Shown here piece after piece: positions 24,401 through 33,707 of a stretch of DNA of 64,000 nucleotides. The stretch lies in the IMG/VR virus record IMGVR_UViG_3300019890_000004, positions 1 to 64,000 of that record; one strand, 5' to 3'. Source of the DNA: a virus. The notes beneath the pieces are model-generated. The model saw only the letters and a list, made by a program, of their open reading frames with translations. It was not told where the DNA came from and ran no database searches. Position numbers and translations under genes: made by a program. Each line of letters begins with the position of its first letter. Within the stretch, counting starts at the first letter, position 1.

Positions 24401-26374
24401 TTGATCGGCACCCCCGTGTTCGCCGGCTTCACCTCGAGCGTCGCCTCGTCGGCGACGTACGCGGTGCCGATGACGACGGCCCCGGTCCCCCCGGGGGCCG
24501 TCATCGTCGTGTTCGCCGGGGCGTCGGGGGCGACCGCGGCAACAGGGGTCACCGACACCCAGGGCAACGCGTACGCCCTGGCCGCGTCGTCCACCGCGAA
24601 TGAGTACCTGCAGGCGTTCACCGCCACCGCCGTCACCGGGCTGAACCCGGCCGCCGGGGATTCCCTGACGGTCTCGTTCGCCGCGGCCAACAGCCAGAAT
24701 AAGAACATCCTCGCGGTGGCGGTCACCGGGTGCGCGGCGGCCGACATCGCCGTCGCGGCGAACGGGTCGTCGGCGTCCCCGGCGGCGGCCGGCACCGCGG
24801 CGGGCGGCAACGAGGTCATCATCGCCTGCGTCCAGAACGCGGCCGCGGGCGGGACCCCGTCGTTCCCCGCGGCGCTGCCCGTCCTCGGCATCCTCGCCCC
24901 GGGCGGGCAGCAGGCCACCGCGGTCGCCTACGGCCAGGTGACCCGCGCCGGCAGCGCCGGCGTGTCCGCGACGATCACGTCCGCCCCGTGGGCGATGGTC
25001 ATGCTGTCGTTCACCGCCGCGGCACCGGCGGCCCTGGGAACGGGCGGCTCGCCGTCCGGCGGCGCCCAGCTCCCGCCCTACCCGGTGCTGCCGTCGCCCC
25101 GCACCTGGTCCCCTCGCGACAAGCTGCTCACGCCGCTGCTGCGGGCCGACCCGGGCAACGCCCTGCTGCTGCTCGCGAACCCGCCGCTGTACATCGGCGG
25201 CCAGACCGTCACCGGCCAGCCGGTCCCGTCCGGGGCCGACACGCCGCTGACCCTGGACACCGACCTCACCGACACGTGGGGGGCCCACGCCATCCCCGCG
25301 AAGACGATCGCCCCGCCCCTGGCCGGCTGGTACCTCGCCGAGGGATTCCCGAACCTCGCCTCGATCTCGTCGGGGACGGCCATCGCGGGAATCCAGGCCG
25401 TCCAGGGCGGCGTCACCGCGAACTGCGACGGCGGGCGCGGTGCCGGCAACGGCGTCAACGACCCCCTCCCGAACGTCGCCGACCTCATCCAGGTCAACCC
25501 CGCCACGGGGGACACGATCGCCCTGTACTGCGCGCAGACCTCCGGGACCGCGAAGACGATCCAGGCGGCCTGGCTGAAGGCCGAGTGGGCCGCGGCATCA
25601 TCGGGCACCGTGGTCGCGGCCCCGGTTCCGGCCGGCCCGTGGACCACCGGTGCCACTGTCCTCCTCGCCGCGGTCACCGCGGGGGCGACGACGGTGCTCG
25701 TCGCCGACCCGTCGGGGATCGCCGCCGGCACGGTGATCGCCCTCGACTACGGGAACCCGGCGCAGGAGAGCGTCACCGTCTCCTCCGCGGCCGGGCAGAC
25801 CGTCGTGACCGGAGCCTGCGCTTACCCGCACCCGGCGCAGGCGCCGGTGTCGGTACCGGTGTCGGCCGCGTGGATGAACCAGCAGGTGCGGGACAAGATC
25901 CGGTTCCTGTCCTACCGGCCCATAGCCCGGCTGACGACCCAGGGCGGCTCCCAGTCGCTCCCGTCCCAGGCGTGGCCCGCCGGCACCGCGATCACCTGGT
26001 CGGACCCGTCGACATCCGGGTACCGGTGCACCGACAACTTCACCGGGTGGAGCGTCTTCAGCCCGACCCGTTACACGTTCCCGCTGAGCGGCACCTGGTA
26101 CCTGTACGGGCAGGTGTACCTGGCTGACACGTCGTCCCCGTTCACCGCCTCGGCGGGGCTGGCCATCTCGGGCGGGGCGATCTGGTGGGGCGACCGGACC
26201 CTGTCCGCCGGCAGTGCCGGCGAGTTCGCGTGCGCGACCGTCCGGCGCGTCATCCGTGCCGCCGCGGGCCAGTACGCGGAGGTGTACGGCTCGCAGGGGT
26301 CCGGCGGGTCGCGGGCGGTCCAGGCCACCGCGATCGCGCACTCCAGGCTCCTCGCGGTCTGGCGCGGTTTCTGA
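24401..26374 (+). CDS. Minor tail protein
   Basis: 657 residues if TTG 24401 is used: GGGAGG stands six bases upstream and the first residues would be MIGTPVFAGFTSSV. The longer frame from 24299 reads through endonuclease-flanking sequence and is unlikely. N-terminal beta domain (VPPGAVIVVFAGASG, TGVTDTQGNAYAL) is shared with other fibre-like proteins here; the C-terminal 150 residues (TFPLSGTWYLYGQVYL, GGAIWWGDRTL) look like a receptor-binding or C1q-like beta domain. Part of the tail-tip set. Confidence 0.7.
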   Translation: MIGTPVFAGFTSSVASSATYAVPMTTAPVPPGAVIVVFAGASGATAATGVTDTQGNAYALAASSTANEYLQAFTATAVTGLNPAAGDSLTVSFAAANSQNKNILAVAVTGCAAADIAVAANGSSASPAAAGTAAGGNEVIIACVQNAAAGGTPSFPAALPVLGILAPGGQQATAVAYGQVTRAGSAGVSATITSAPWAMVMLSFTAAAPAALGTGGSPSGGAQLPPYPVLPSPRTWSPRDKLLTPLLRADPGNALLLLANPPLYIGGQTVTGQPVPSGADTPLTLDTDLTDTWGAHAIPAKTIAPPLAGWYLAEGFPNLASISSGTAIAGIQAVQGGVTANCDGGRGAGNGVNDPLPNVADLIQVNPATGDTIALYCAQTSGTAKTIQAAWLKAEWAAASSGTVVAAPVPAGPWTTGATVLLAAVTAGATTVLVADPSGIAAGTVIALDYGNPAQESVTVSSAAGQTVVTGACAYPHPAQAPVSVPVSAAWMNQQVRDKIRFLSYRPIARLTTQGGSQSLPSQAWPAGTAITWSDPSTSGYRCTDNFTGWSVFSPTRYTFPLSGTWYLYGQVYLADTSSPFTASAGLAISGGAIWWGDRTLSAGSAGEFACATVRRVIRAAAGQYAEVYGSQGSGGSRAVQATAIAHSRLLAVWRGF

Positions 26375-26401
26375 GCCGCTCACGCGGGCGGGGGTTCTGA
26401 C

Positions 26402-27592
26402 ATGACCTCGATCACGTTCACGGTGCCCGGCACCGTGAAGTGGACGGTTCCCGCGAACGTGCTCGTCTACCAGGTGGAATGCGGGGCGGCCGCGGCGGGA
26501 GGCGCCGGCCCGTCCGGCACGTCGGCGGGGGCGGGCGGCGGGGCAGGCGAGTACGCCGCCGAGCCCGCGATCACCGGAGTCCCCGGCACTGTCGTCTACG
26601 GGTCGATCGGGCAGGGCGGCGCCCCGGGCAGCTCCGGCGGGAACACCACCTGGAACGCCGGGCAGGTCACCGCCAATGGCGGGTACGGCACCACGGGCGG
26701 CTCCGGGTCGGCGAACACCGTCCACCGCAACGGCGGGAACGGCGGGAACGGCGGCGGCGCGAACGGCGGCGGGGGCGGCGGGGGAAGCTCCGGCGCCCCG
26801 TCCGGTGCCGGCCACGCCGGGGGAAACGGGACGGGAAGCGCGGGCGGCGCAGGCGGCGCGGCGGTTCCCCCTGGCGGAGGCGGAGGCCATGGCGGCGCCC
26901 CCCGCGCGTCGGGGAGCAACGGCGGCAGCCCGGGCGGAGGCGGCGGCGGCGCGGGCGGCGGCACCCCGTTCGGCGGCGGCCCGTCCCCGCAGGGCGCCCG
27001 CGGCGGTGACGGGTGGATCCGCATCACCTGGACGTCCGCCCCCGGCTCCCCGTCGACGTTCCCGCTGCCGTCGGTCCCGTTCTTCCCCGCCGGCTACAGC
27101 CCTTCCGCGTCAGACCTGGGCAGCTGGTTCCACGACCCGTTCGCCGCGATCGAGAACCGCCCCGTCGCCCGGTTCAGGCAGGCCGCCGCCGCCCAGGCCC
27201 TCCCGTCGTCCGGCGCCGCGACCGTCCTGCAATTCGACACGGTCGACGAGGACCCCCTGGGAGGCTGGCAGCCCGGCGCCTGGGCGTGGGGGCCCCCGCC
27301 CGGCTGGTCCGCCTGGTACCAGGTCACCGTCACCCTGTTCACCCAGCCGGTCGCATCAGGGAACGTGATCAGGCCCGGGATCACTGCCCCCGGGTCGCCC
27401 GGCCCCGTCGGGTCCCAGCTGCCCGGAGCCGGGAACAACGCCGGCGCCCAGGGCACGTTCTGGGTCTACCTCATCGGCGGGCAGGACACGGTCCAGGCCA
27501 CCGGGGCACTGGTGAACGCCTCGGTGAACGTGAACACCGACATCGGCGCGACCCAGCAGTCCGCGCTGGAGATCACGTGGCTGTCGGCCTGA
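26402..27592 (+). CDS. Glycine-rich tail fibre/adhesin-like protein
   Basis: 396 residues. N-terminal strand region ([20 protein letters not shown]), then residues 90-205 are dominated by Gly runs ([32 protein letters not shown]), then a beta-rich C-terminal domain from about 240. Poly-Gly rich stretches followed by a distinct domain resemble phage adhesins with polyglycine-II packing and glycine-rich tail proteins of Streptomyces phages. Receptor recognition is likely but not demonstrable. Confidence 0.6.
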   Translation: MTSITFTVPGTVKWTVPANVLVYQVECGAAAAGGAGPSGTSAGAGGGAGEYAAEPAITGVPGTVVYGSIGQGGAPGSSGGNTTWNAGQVTANGGYGTTGGSGSANTVHRNGGNGGNGGGANGGGGGGGSSGAPSGAGHAGGNGTGSAGGAGGAAVPPGGGGGHGGAPRASGSNGGSPGGGGGGAGGGTPFGGGPSPQGARGGDGWIRITWTSAPGSPSTFPLPSVPFFPAGYSPSASDLGSWFHDPFAAIENRPVARFRQAAAAQALPSSGAATVLQFDTVDEDPLGGWQPGAWAWGPPPGWSAWYQVTVTLFTQPVASGNVIRPGITAPGSPGPVGSQLPGAGNNAGAQGTFWVYLIGGQDTVQATGALVNASVNVNTDIGATQQSALEITWLSA

Positions 27593-27649
27593 GCGGGACG
27601 CCCGGCAGCAGCAGCCCAGTCCGCTCCTCCGCCTCGGGAAAGGGCACCG

Positions 27650-28108
27650 ATGCCCAGGCTTTCCAGGCCGTTCGCCCGCACCATCGGCGCCTCAAGGGCG
27701 AACATGCTCACGATCGGCACCGGGTACGGGATCTACGCGCTCTCCCTCCTCCTCCAGGGCGCCCGGTGGTCCCGGACTCCCGCCTACAGCAACCTCCTCG
27801 CGCTCATGCCCGCCACCGCATGGGGGGCGTGCTTCGCCCTGGTGTCGGCGGCCCTGTTCGCCGCCGTCACCGCCTACAGCCTGCGGTGGCTGTCGGTCGC
27901 CGCCCTGACCGCCGCCGGGATCATCACCCTGGCATGGACGCTTGCGTTCATCGTCCGGTGGGTCACGAACGATTCCACCACCCCGGAAACCTGGGTGAGC
28001 TGGGCGGTCAACGCCTACGTGCTGGCCAGGGCGGCGGTCCTCCTCGACTACCGGGAGGTACTGGTCCCGTCCCGCGCCTCCGAACGGGAAGGACCCGATG
28101 GCGCTTGA
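27650..28108 (+). CDS. Polytopic membrane protein (holin candidate)
   Basis: 152 residues, ATG 27650 with GGGAAAGGG upstream. Three to four hydrophobic segments: [52 protein letters not shown] and [11 protein letters not shown], with charged ends. It overlaps the next gene by 11 bases and opens the membrane/lysis cluster. Topology and position are compatible with a holin or an envelope accessory protein. Confidence 0.6.
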   Translation: MPRLSRPFARTIGASRANMLTIGTGYGIYALSLLLQGARWSRTPAYSNLLALMPATAWGACFALVSAALFAAVTAYSLRWLSVAALTAAGIITLAWTLAFIVRWVTNDSTTPETWVSWAVNAYVLARAAVLLDYREVLVPSRASEREGPDGA

Positions 28109-28433
28109 CCCGGTCGCGCTCACCACGATTGTCGTCGCCGTCGGAGGTGTCGCCGCCGGCTACATCGTTCCCCTCGTCCTCGCCCGCAGGAACGCCGCCG
28201 GGGACGAGAAACGCGACGCGGTGTCATCGTGGGCACAGCTCAACGACGCGCTGCAAGAGGAAATCAAGCGCGTCACCGGGGAACTGGCCCTTCAGCGCGC
28301 CGACTTCCAGCGGCAGTTCGAAGCCGCCCGCGCCGACTACCAGGGCCAGCTCGATGCGTCCCGCAAGCGGATCACCGAGCTTGAGGCCGAGGTCGCGGCG
28401 CTACAGCGGGCATTGCGGGGCGCGCAGCCTTGA
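28098..28433 (+). CDS. Membrane-anchored coiled-coil protein
   Basis: 111 residues. One N-terminal hydrophobic helix ([21 protein letters not shown]) followed by a long heptad-rich coiled coil ([36 protein letters not shown]). The architecture resembles small phage membrane-tethered lysis regulators or spanin-like proteins. It sits between two membrane proteins, all overlapping by a few bases. Confidence 0.6.
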   Translation: MALDPVALTTIVVAVGGVAAGYIVPLVLARRNAAGDEKRDAVSSWAQLNDALQEEIKRVTGELALQRADFQRQFEAARADYQGQLDASRKRITELEAEVAALQRALRGAQP

Positions 28434-28777
28434 CGGGCAGGGCACTCCTCCTGCTGATGCTGCTGGTGTCGTGGACGTCGCTGGTGCTCCAGTCCGGTGC
28501 CCTCGTGCACCTGCGGCGGCAGCAGGCCACCTATGCGGCCGAGAAGCTCGCCGGGCACGGGTATGTCCGCACCGCCGCCTGCCGGGTTCTCGCCGCCGCC
28601 GTCTACTCGGCGATCGCCCTGCTCGACATCATCGGCGTCCGCATCCCTGGCGGGGGCACCCTCGGCCCGGAAGCGCTCGTCGTCTTCGTGGCCGTGCAGA
28701 CCATCTGGCTGTGCAACACCGCCATGGACATCAGGGTGCGCCGGCGGCTCGCGAAGCATCCCGAAGACACCCCATAG
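28430..28777 (+). CDS. Polytopic membrane protein
   Basis: 115 residues from TTG 28430, whose last bases are shared with the preceding stop (TTGA). Hydrophobic segments at the N-terminus ([16 protein letters not shown]), the middle ([18 protein letters not shown]) and near the end ([17 protein letters not shown]). Second holin-like candidate in the cluster; actinophages often carry pairs of such genes beside the endolysin. Confidence 0.6.
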   Translation: MTGRALLLLMLLVSWTSLVLQSGALVHLRRQQATYAAEKLAGHGYVRTAACRVLAAAVYSAIALLDIIGVRIPGGGTLGPEALVVFVAVQTIWLCNTAMDIRVRRRLAKHPEDTP

Positions 28778-28899
28778 ACGGGGAGAGGCCAGCAGCGGCA
28801 TCTTCTGCGGCTTTGGGCCGTCTCGCCGCCCGTGAAGCCGAGCCGCGTCAGCGGGCGGGGCGGGCCTCTCCCCTCAACTTCCACGGCAAGGAGGCCCGC

Positions 28900-29436
28900 G
28901 TGGCCCTCGCAGACCTGTCCGTCCTCGACAAGCGGAAGCGGGGCGGATCGTTCCCTCCCGGCTATCCGTCGTCGCCGCTCTCGTTTTTCAGTCCGGTCGA
29001 CGACGTTCACGGCGCCCTGCTCGACGCGATGAACGCTGCCACGTCCAGCCTCGTGGTGGTCATGTACGGGCTGGACGATGACGAACTCGTCACGCTGCTC
29101 CACGAGAAGCTCGACGACGAGCACTGCTTCGTTCAGCTCACCCTCGATTCCTCGCAGGCGGCGGGCAAGCATGAGGCGGCGCTGCTCGCCAAGGACGCGT
29201 TCCCGTCGAATACCGTCGCCATCGGCCGGTCGGAGCGGGGCGCGATCATCCACCTGAAGATGGCCGTGGTTGACAGCCTGGACGTGATCACCGGGTCAAC
29301 CAACTGGTCGGACTCGGGGGAGACGAAGCAGGACAACGTTCTGGTGATCATCAGGGACGCGCACGTGGCGGCCGAGGCGCGGGCGCGGGCGGACATGATC
29401 CACCAGCACATGCTCACCGCCGCGGCGGTGAAGTGA
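28900..29436 (+). CDS. Phospholipase D-family nuclease (single HKD motif)
   Basis: 178 residues from GTG 28900, with a strong AAGGAGG at 28888-28894. The HKD signature is present once: [23 protein letters not shown], given here as HLK at about 122-124 with the downstream Asp and GSTNW. Single-HKD enzymes (Nuc/ endonuclease type) dimerise to form the active site and cleave phosphodiesters, usually DNA, without metal. No signal peptide is seen. Lies between membrane proteins and small accessory genes, so it may degrade host DNA or modify the virion. Confidence 0.75.
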   Translation: MALADLSVLDKRKRGGSFPPGYPSSPLSFFSPVDDVHGALLDAMNAATSSLVVVMYGLDDDELVTLLHEKLDDEHCFVQLTLDSSQAAGKHEAALLAKDAFPSNTVAIGRSERGAIIHLKMAVVDSLDVITGSTNWSDSGETKQDNVLVIIRDAHVAAEARARADMIHQHMLTAAAVK

Positions 29437-29726
29437 CCGGCATCCCGCTCCGCATCGTCGACCCCGACGAGCCCGGCCGCCGCCTTGAGCCGGGCGACAT
29501 GTGGCACGACCACGACCACGATGCCGCCCACGGCGGTGCCTGCTACGCGATCGTCCTGCCGAACCGGGGCATCTGGTACACCTGCGTTCCCGCGCACGGC
29601 AGCGGTGCCCTGTGGACCGTGACCGGGGAAGCCCCGAACCTGACCGTTCACCCGTCGATCAACGACCTCGACGAGCGGGCACCGTGGCACGGGTGGATCC
29701 GCAATGGCGAGATGGTGCCCGCTTGA
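29433..29726 (+). CDS. DUF6527-like protein
   Basis: 97 residues from GTG 29433 (GTGA overlap). Features recall DUF6527 proteins: [11 protein letters not shown] near the start, [33 protein letters not shown] and the ending [10 protein letters not shown]. The family occurs in phages and in gene clusters with ubiquitin-like/ThiF systems, but its activity is unknown to me. Translationally coupled to the PLD nuclease and to the following gene. Confidence 0.6.
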   Translation: MTGIPLRIVDPDEPGRRLEPGDMWHDHDHDAAHGGACYAIVLPNRGIWYTCVPAHGSGALWTVTGEAPNLTVHPSINDLDERAPWHGWIRNGEMVPA

Positions 29727-30130
29727 GCGAGATAAGCGAAGTCACCCAGACGATCCTGTACAGCCCCGAGAACGAGGCGCGAGGCGTTTACGGCAACTGC
29801 CTTCAGTCGGCCGTGGCGTCCGCGCTCGGCCTGGACCTGGACGCCGTTCCGAACTTCGCGGACTTCATGTGGTGGGAGCCGGCGGCGCGGCTGTGGCTCC
29901 GAGGTCACGGCCTGGACTGGCGCATGGTTTCCGGAATCCCGCCCGGCCGCTCAATCGTGATCGGCCCGACCGTGCGCGGAACGGGAGACCACGCCGTGGT
30001 CGGCGATGACGGCGAGATCGCGTGGGATCCGCACCCGTCGCGGGCCGGCCTGCTTGAGGTGAAGCGCGCCTATGTGCTGGAGAAGTGGCCAGACGGCGAG
30101 CCTAGTCCCTGCTGGCACTGCGGCAAGTAG
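29723..30130 (+). CDS. Papain-like cysteine peptidase-type protein
   Basis: 135 residues from TTG 29723 (TTGA overlap). A Cys-His-Asp layout of papain/C39-like folds is visible: GNCLQSAVASALGLDLDAVP with the Cys at the start of a helix, then GTGDHAVVGDDGEIAWDPHPS. A C-terminal CWHCGK pair could bind zinc. Similar small proteins are widespread in phages without known substrate. It might process a virion or host envelope protein; that is inference. Confidence 0.55.
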   Translation: MSEISEVTQTILYSPENEARGVYGNCLQSAVASALGLDLDAVPNFADFMWWEPAARLWLRGHGLDWRMVSGIPPGRSIVIGPTVRGTGDHAVVGDDGEIAWDPHPSRAGLLEVKRAYVLEKWPDGEPSPCWHCGK

Positions 30131-30149
30131 GACGGAGGCGACCGACCGC

Positions 30150-30248
30150 ATGACCGCCAAGAACCGCGCCGACCTGCTGACGACCACCCAGATGTTCCAC
30201 CTTGACCAGGCGTGCCAGGTGATCACCCGGGCGTTCGGCGGGGAGTGA
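30150..30248 (+). CDS. Very small protein (32 aa)
   Basis: ATG 30150, with GGAGG ten bases upstream; product begins MTAKNRADLLTTTQMFH and ends FGGE. Its stop is interlocked with the next start (TGATG), which supports real translation. Function unknown. Confidence 0.5.
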   Translation: MTAKNRADLLTTTQMFHLDQACQVITRAFGGE

Positions 30249-30691
30249 TGCCCGGGACGATCCCGCTGCGGGAGCACCTGGCGGCGCTCCGGGCGGCAGA
30301 CGCACTGCTGGCGGCGGAACGGGACCGCCGGCACGCCGAGATCGGCGTCGAGCGGGAGAAAGCCCTCCGCATCAAGGACACAGCCGACCGTGACGCGCTC
30401 GACCTCGCACGGCAGGCCCAGACCTACAGGGACGAGCAGGCCAACAAGCTCCGCGAGCAGATCAACTCCGAGCGCGGCCTGTACGCGACGAAGGATGACC
30501 TGGCCAATGCGGTGCGGGAGATGACCGCCGCGATCAAGCCGCTGAGCGAGTATGTCGCGTCCACGGCCGGGCGCACCGGCGGGGCGGCGGAGTCCCGTAC
30601 CGAGCGCCGCCTCGACGCCGGGCAGGTAATCCAGGCGCTCATCGTCCTCATCGCAGTCGCCACCGTCATCGTCGCGATACTCAAGAAGTAG
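30248..30691 (+). CDS. Coiled-coil protein with C-terminal membrane anchor
   Basis: 147 residues from ATG 30248. Charged coiled coil (LRAADALLAAERDRRHAEIG, DALDLARQAQTYRDEQ), the phrase YATKDDLANAVREMTAAIKP seen in many actinophage lysis-cassette proteins, and a C-terminal hydrophobic segment (ALIVLIAVATVIVAIL) ending KK. Orientation suggests an inner-membrane tail-anchored protein. Candidate holin-associated factor. Confidence 0.65.
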   Translation: MPGTIPLREHLAALRAADALLAAERDRRHAEIGVEREKALRIKDTADRDALDLARQAQTYRDEQANKLREQINSERGLYATKDDLANAVREMTAAIKPLSEYVASTAGRTGGAAESRTERRLDAGQVIQALIVLIAVATVIVAILKK

Positions 30692-30706
30692 GCGGGCGGG
30701 GGCGGT

Positions 30707-31204
30707 ATGACCCTGCACGAGCATGTACCCCACCCCCACCTGAGGCACCGGGCCGAGGCGGGGCCGGTCACGGTCGCCCGCGCCGGCGGCAGCCCGGTGA
30801 CCCGCTTCAACACCCGCGCCGCCGTGGTGGTGACACGGGGCGTGGGGACGATGTGGTGCGCGTACGCGTTCACGCTGCTCGCCCTCTACGGACTGCCCGC
30901 TGCCCTGCACGGCGGCCCCGCCGGGTTCGTCCAGTGGGCGAGCAGCCAGTTCATCCAGCTGGTGCTCCTGCCGGTCATCATCGTCGGCGCCGCCGTCCTG
31001 GCAGAGGCCACCGACCGGATGGCGAAACGCCAGTTCGACGACGTTGAGGCGCTCCTGCACGGCCAGTCCGAGCAGGCCGCGCACCTCGCGGCGCAGGACG
31101 AGAAGATCCTCGCGATCCTCGCGGAAGTCCGGGCGAACACCGCCCTGACCGCGCAGGCCCGAGACGCGGCAGTGGCCGCGAGCCTGAAAGGGGAAGCGCC
31201 TTGA
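30707..31204 (+). CDS. Membrane protein beside endolysin (holin candidate)
   Basis: 165 residues, ATG 30707. Two hydrophobic segments (MWCAYAFTLLALYGLPAAL, FIQLVLLPVIIVGAAVL) are followed by a cytosolic helical tail (ATDRMAKRQFDDVEALLHG, ILAILAEVRANTALTAQ). Immediately upstream of, and overlapping, the endolysin gene, which makes it the best holin candidate of the four membrane proteins. Confidence 0.6.
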   Translation: MTLHEHVPHPHLRHRAEAGPVTVARAGGSPVTRFNTRAAVVVTRGVGTMWCAYAFTLLALYGLPAALHGGPAGFVQWASSQFIQLVLLPVIIVGAAVLAEATDRMAKRQFDDVEALLHGQSEQAAHLAAQDEKILAILAEVRANTALTAQARDAAVAASLKGEAP

Positions 31205-32004
31205 CCGGCACGACGATGTACGACACCGCGTTCAGCAACCAGTTCCCGGGCGGTGCCGCCGCGTACGCAGGTTACGTCGACGGCGGGATCGGCGACCAGC
31301 CCAACTACGCGCACATCGTGTCCGCGTTCCCGTCCGCGCACCACCTGTCGATCGCCCTGTTCGCCGATCGGGACGCCGACGCGCTCGACGTCGAATCGGG
31401 GGCGGCGCGGCCGTCGGACATCCCCGGCTGGTACGCCCGGCAGCGCAGGCGCGGCATCGACAGGCCGTGCATCTACGCGAGCGCCTCCACCATGGAGGCG
31501 GCGGTTATCCCGGTGATCCGGGCCATCCCGGTGATCCGGACCGCGATCCGGCTGTGGACGGCGCACTACGGGGAGGGCGAGCACATCTGCGGCCCGAAGT
31601 CCTGCGGGCAGCTCTCGTTCGACGCCGACGGCACGCAATGGACCTCGAACGCTCTCGGCCGCACGCTCGACCAGTCCCGCCTCCTCGATGACTTCTTCGG
31701 CACGCCCGTGCCGTCACCATCCCCGGCTTATGCGGAGGTCGACATGGCAAAGCTTCCCGTCCTGAAGCAGGGCGACTCAGACAAGCCGGGCCAGTTCTGG
31801 CCGGTGCGCAGGCTCCAGGCGCTCGTCGCGCTGACGGGGAAGATCAACGGCATCCCGGCGGCAGCAGCGGTCGTCGACGACGGCGTGTTCGGGAAGGCGA
31901 CCGCCGCCGGGGTCAAGGCGGTGCAGGCGCATTACGGGATCACGGCCGACGGGATCGCCGGGGCGCAGACCTGGGGCGTTCTCCTCACCGGGTCGGCGGC
32001 CTGA
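31201..32004 (+). CDS. Endolysin: glycoside-hydrolase-like domain plus peptidoglycan-binding domain
   Basis: 267 residues from TTG 31201 (TTGA overlap). Residues 1-165 match the DUF1906/GH25-like TIM-barrel style of actinophage lysins (YAGYVDGGIGDQPNYAHI, GIDRPCIYASASTME, IRLWTAHYGEG). Residues 180-265 form a PG_binding_1 repeat (DDGVFGKATAAGVKAVQAHY, DGIAGAQTWGVLL). It would cut cell-wall glycan at the end of infection. No signal peptide, so export depends on a holin. Confidence 0.75.
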   Translation: MTGTTMYDTAFSNQFPGGAAAYAGYVDGGIGDQPNYAHIVSAFPSAHHLSIALFADRDADALDVESGAARPSDIPGWYARQRRRGIDRPCIYASASTMEAAVIPVIRAIPVIRTAIRLWTAHYGEGEHICGPKSCGQLSFDADGTQWTSNALGRTLDQSRLLDDFFGTPVPSPSPAYAEVDMAKLPVLKQGDSDKPGQFWPVRRLQALVALTGKINGIPAAAAVVDDGVFGKATAAGVKAVQAHYGITADGIAGAQTWGVLLTGSAA

Positions 32005-32025
32005 CGCAAGCCCGGCCTGCCGCGC

Positions 32026-32325
32026 TTAGGGCTTCGGGTCGCTTAGCGGCCCGCTGACGCCCTTCTTCCCGCATTCGCGGCAGGCGAGCGAGTCCCAGAA
32101 CGCGTCCGATTCCTCGTCGGTCCCGAACACCGGGAACGCGACGCAGATCACGCCGGATTCCTCGCCGCAGGAGCATTCGACCATCGAGCCGTTCAGGTGC
32201 CGGTGATGGCCCTCGTGCTCGTCTGGCATCTCCCCGGCGGCGCGGGCCTCACGGTTCCACTCCTGCCGCAGCGTCCAGCCCCTGGCCTCCGCCTGCGCGG
32301 CCATCCGCTCCTCCCAGGTGCTCAC
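32026..32325 (-). CDS. Small Cys-containing protein, unknown
   Basis: 99 residues from GTG 32325 (internal ATG possible at the MAAQAEARGW codon). Contains CSCGEES and CRECGKK, a likely zinc site, and His-rich HEGHHRHLNG. Minus-strand gene isolated within the plus-strand late region and just after the endolysin. Could be a moron; no family recognised. Confidence 0.55.
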   Translation of the reverse strand: MSTWEERMAAQAEARGWTLRQEWNREARAAGEMPDEHEGHHRHLNGSMVECSCGEESGVICVAFPVFGTDEESDAFWDSLACRECGKKGVSGPLSDPKP

Positions 32326-32388
32326 CCGCCCATACTGCCAGGCCCCTTGCCGTGCGGCGGTCGCCCCTTCCCCTGGAGGTGACCGCGC

Positions 32389-32451
32389 ATGGCTCTCAAC
32401 CGCAGCGCGCTCAAGGGCATGCGCCAGGGCTGGAAGCCGGGCTTCCGGTGA
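32389..32451 (+). CDS. 20-residue leader-like peptide gene
   Basis: ATG 32389 follows GGAGGTGA (32376-32383), the best ribosome site in the area. The peptide begins MALNRSALKGMRQ and ends WKPGFR. Its stop is fused to the next gene's start (GTGA at 32448), so ribosomes would be handed on to it. Perhaps a translational leader rather than a functional protein. Confidence 0.5.
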   Translation: MALNRSALKGMRQGWKPGFR

Positions 32452-33167
32452 CCATCTCCCTGGTGGGCCAGGCCACGAACACGGCCAGCGCGAACTCCCT
32501 GGCGGTGAGCCGGTCCAGTGCCGGGGGCAATGCGCTCGTAGCGATCGGGCAGCTCTACACCGGCGGCAGCTCTGGCGCGTACCCCTCGACGATCACCGAC
32601 ACGGCGGGCAACACCTGGCAGGTCGCCACGGCGCTGTCGTCCAACCCGCCGGCGTCGACTCCGGACGCCAGCCTGAACGCGGGCCGGGCGATCGCGATCG
32701 CCTGGACCCTCGGCGCGAGCGCTATCACCAGCGTCACGCTGACCGCCCCGAACGCGGCCTTCATGAGCTTCAACATCTCGGAGTGGTCCGGGATCGGGTC
32801 CGAAACCGCAGGCGGCTACGTCCAGGGCGCGCCTAGCACGCCCAACGAGGTCGTGTCCTCGTCGCTGGCGGTCCCGGCCGGGGGCCTGGTGATCGGCGGC
32901 GCCTACCCGTCATCGGGGTCGGGGCTGACCTCCGGGGAGTTCCCGGCCGCCGCGACCCAGCTGACCGCGCCGCAGGCCGGCAACGCGTTCTGGTTCGGCT
33001 ACCAGATCTTTACCAGTCCCGCGACGCTCGCGTGGGACTGGCTGTTCACAGACGCCGGCTGGATCAGCGTCGCCGCCGTGTTCGCCCCGCCGGGTGCCGT
33101 CTCCTCGCTCCCCGCTCAGCCGCTCGTAGTCCCGTCACTGGCCGCCATTCAGGCAGCTAGCTGGTAA
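32448..33167 (+). CDS. Fibre/virion beta-domain protein
   Basis: 239 residues from GTG 32448. The body resembles the N-terminal domains of the tail proteins at 20316 and 24401 (ITDTAGNTWQVATAL against VTDTQGNAYAL; VPAGGLVIGGAYPS). It ends with a short helical stretch (VPSLAAIQAASW). Likely a secondary virion or fibre protein encoded after the lysis genes. Confidence 0.6.
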   Translation: MTISLVGQATNTASANSLAVSRSSAGGNALVAIGQLYTGGSSGAYPSTITDTAGNTWQVATALSSNPPASTPDASLNAGRAIAIAWTLGASAITSVTLTAPNAAFMSFNISEWSGIGSETAGGYVQGAPSTPNEVVSSSLAVPAGGLVIGGAYPSSGSGLTSGEFPAAATQLTAPQAGNAFWFGYQIFTSPATLAWDWLFTDAGWISVAAVFAPPGAVSSLPAQPLVVPSLAAIQAASW

Positions 33168-33178
33168 AAGGAGCAGAA

Positions 33179-33658
33179 ATGTCCGACGCACTCTACGCAG
33201 TGGCCACGAACGCCGCTGTTCCCCTGGTGGCGGCTACCGCCAAGACCGCGCTGTTCATCGTCACCCCGGCGGGCCACGGCATGTCACTGAAGAAGTTCAG
33301 CATCGGCTTCGACGGCGTGACCGCCTCCGCCATCCCGGTGTTCTGGGAGGTCAACGCCCTGTCCGCCGCGTCCAACTCGACGCCCGGCACCGGCAACACC
33401 TCGCAGTCGGCGGCCGTCACGCAGACCAGCGGCGTGCGGATCGCCAGCGCGTTCCTCGCCGGGTCGAACTGCTCCTCCGAGCCGACCGTGCAGACGTTCG
33501 CCCGCGCCAACCTGCTGACCCCGAACGGCGGCGTGCTCCTGTACGACATCCCGCTCGGCGACGAGCTGGACAACATCGCCAGCGCGGGCTTCGCCATCCG
33601 CCTGACCGCCCCCGCCGCGGTCAACGTGCGCCTCGACGCGGTGTTCAAGCGCATCTAG
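33179..33658 (+). CDS. Putative virion protein
   Basis: 159 residues; ATG 33179 preceded by AAAAGGAG. Beta-rich with Ser/Thr-rich loops (NSTPGTGNTSQSAAVTQTSG) and a compact C-terminus (AAVNVRLDAVFKRI). Similar in style to small decoration proteins at 2654-3825. No enzyme motif. Confidence 0.55.
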   Translation: MSDALYAVATNAAVPLVAATAKTALFIVTPAGHGMSLKKFSIGFDGVTASAIPVFWEVNALSAASNSTPGTGNTSQSAAVTQTSGVRIASAFLAGSNCSSEPTVQTFARANLLTPNGGVLLYDIPLGDELDNIASAGFAIRLTAPAAVNVRLDAVFKRI

Positions 33659-33707
33659 CCGCAGCAGCGTTCGCCGATTCCGCCTAGCGAGCCGCGGGAG
33701 GCGACGC

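Noticed and set aside
25598-26890. 430-codon minus-strand open frame
   Set aside because: Shadow of minor tail and glycine-rich genes; Arg/Gly/Pro-rich without domains.
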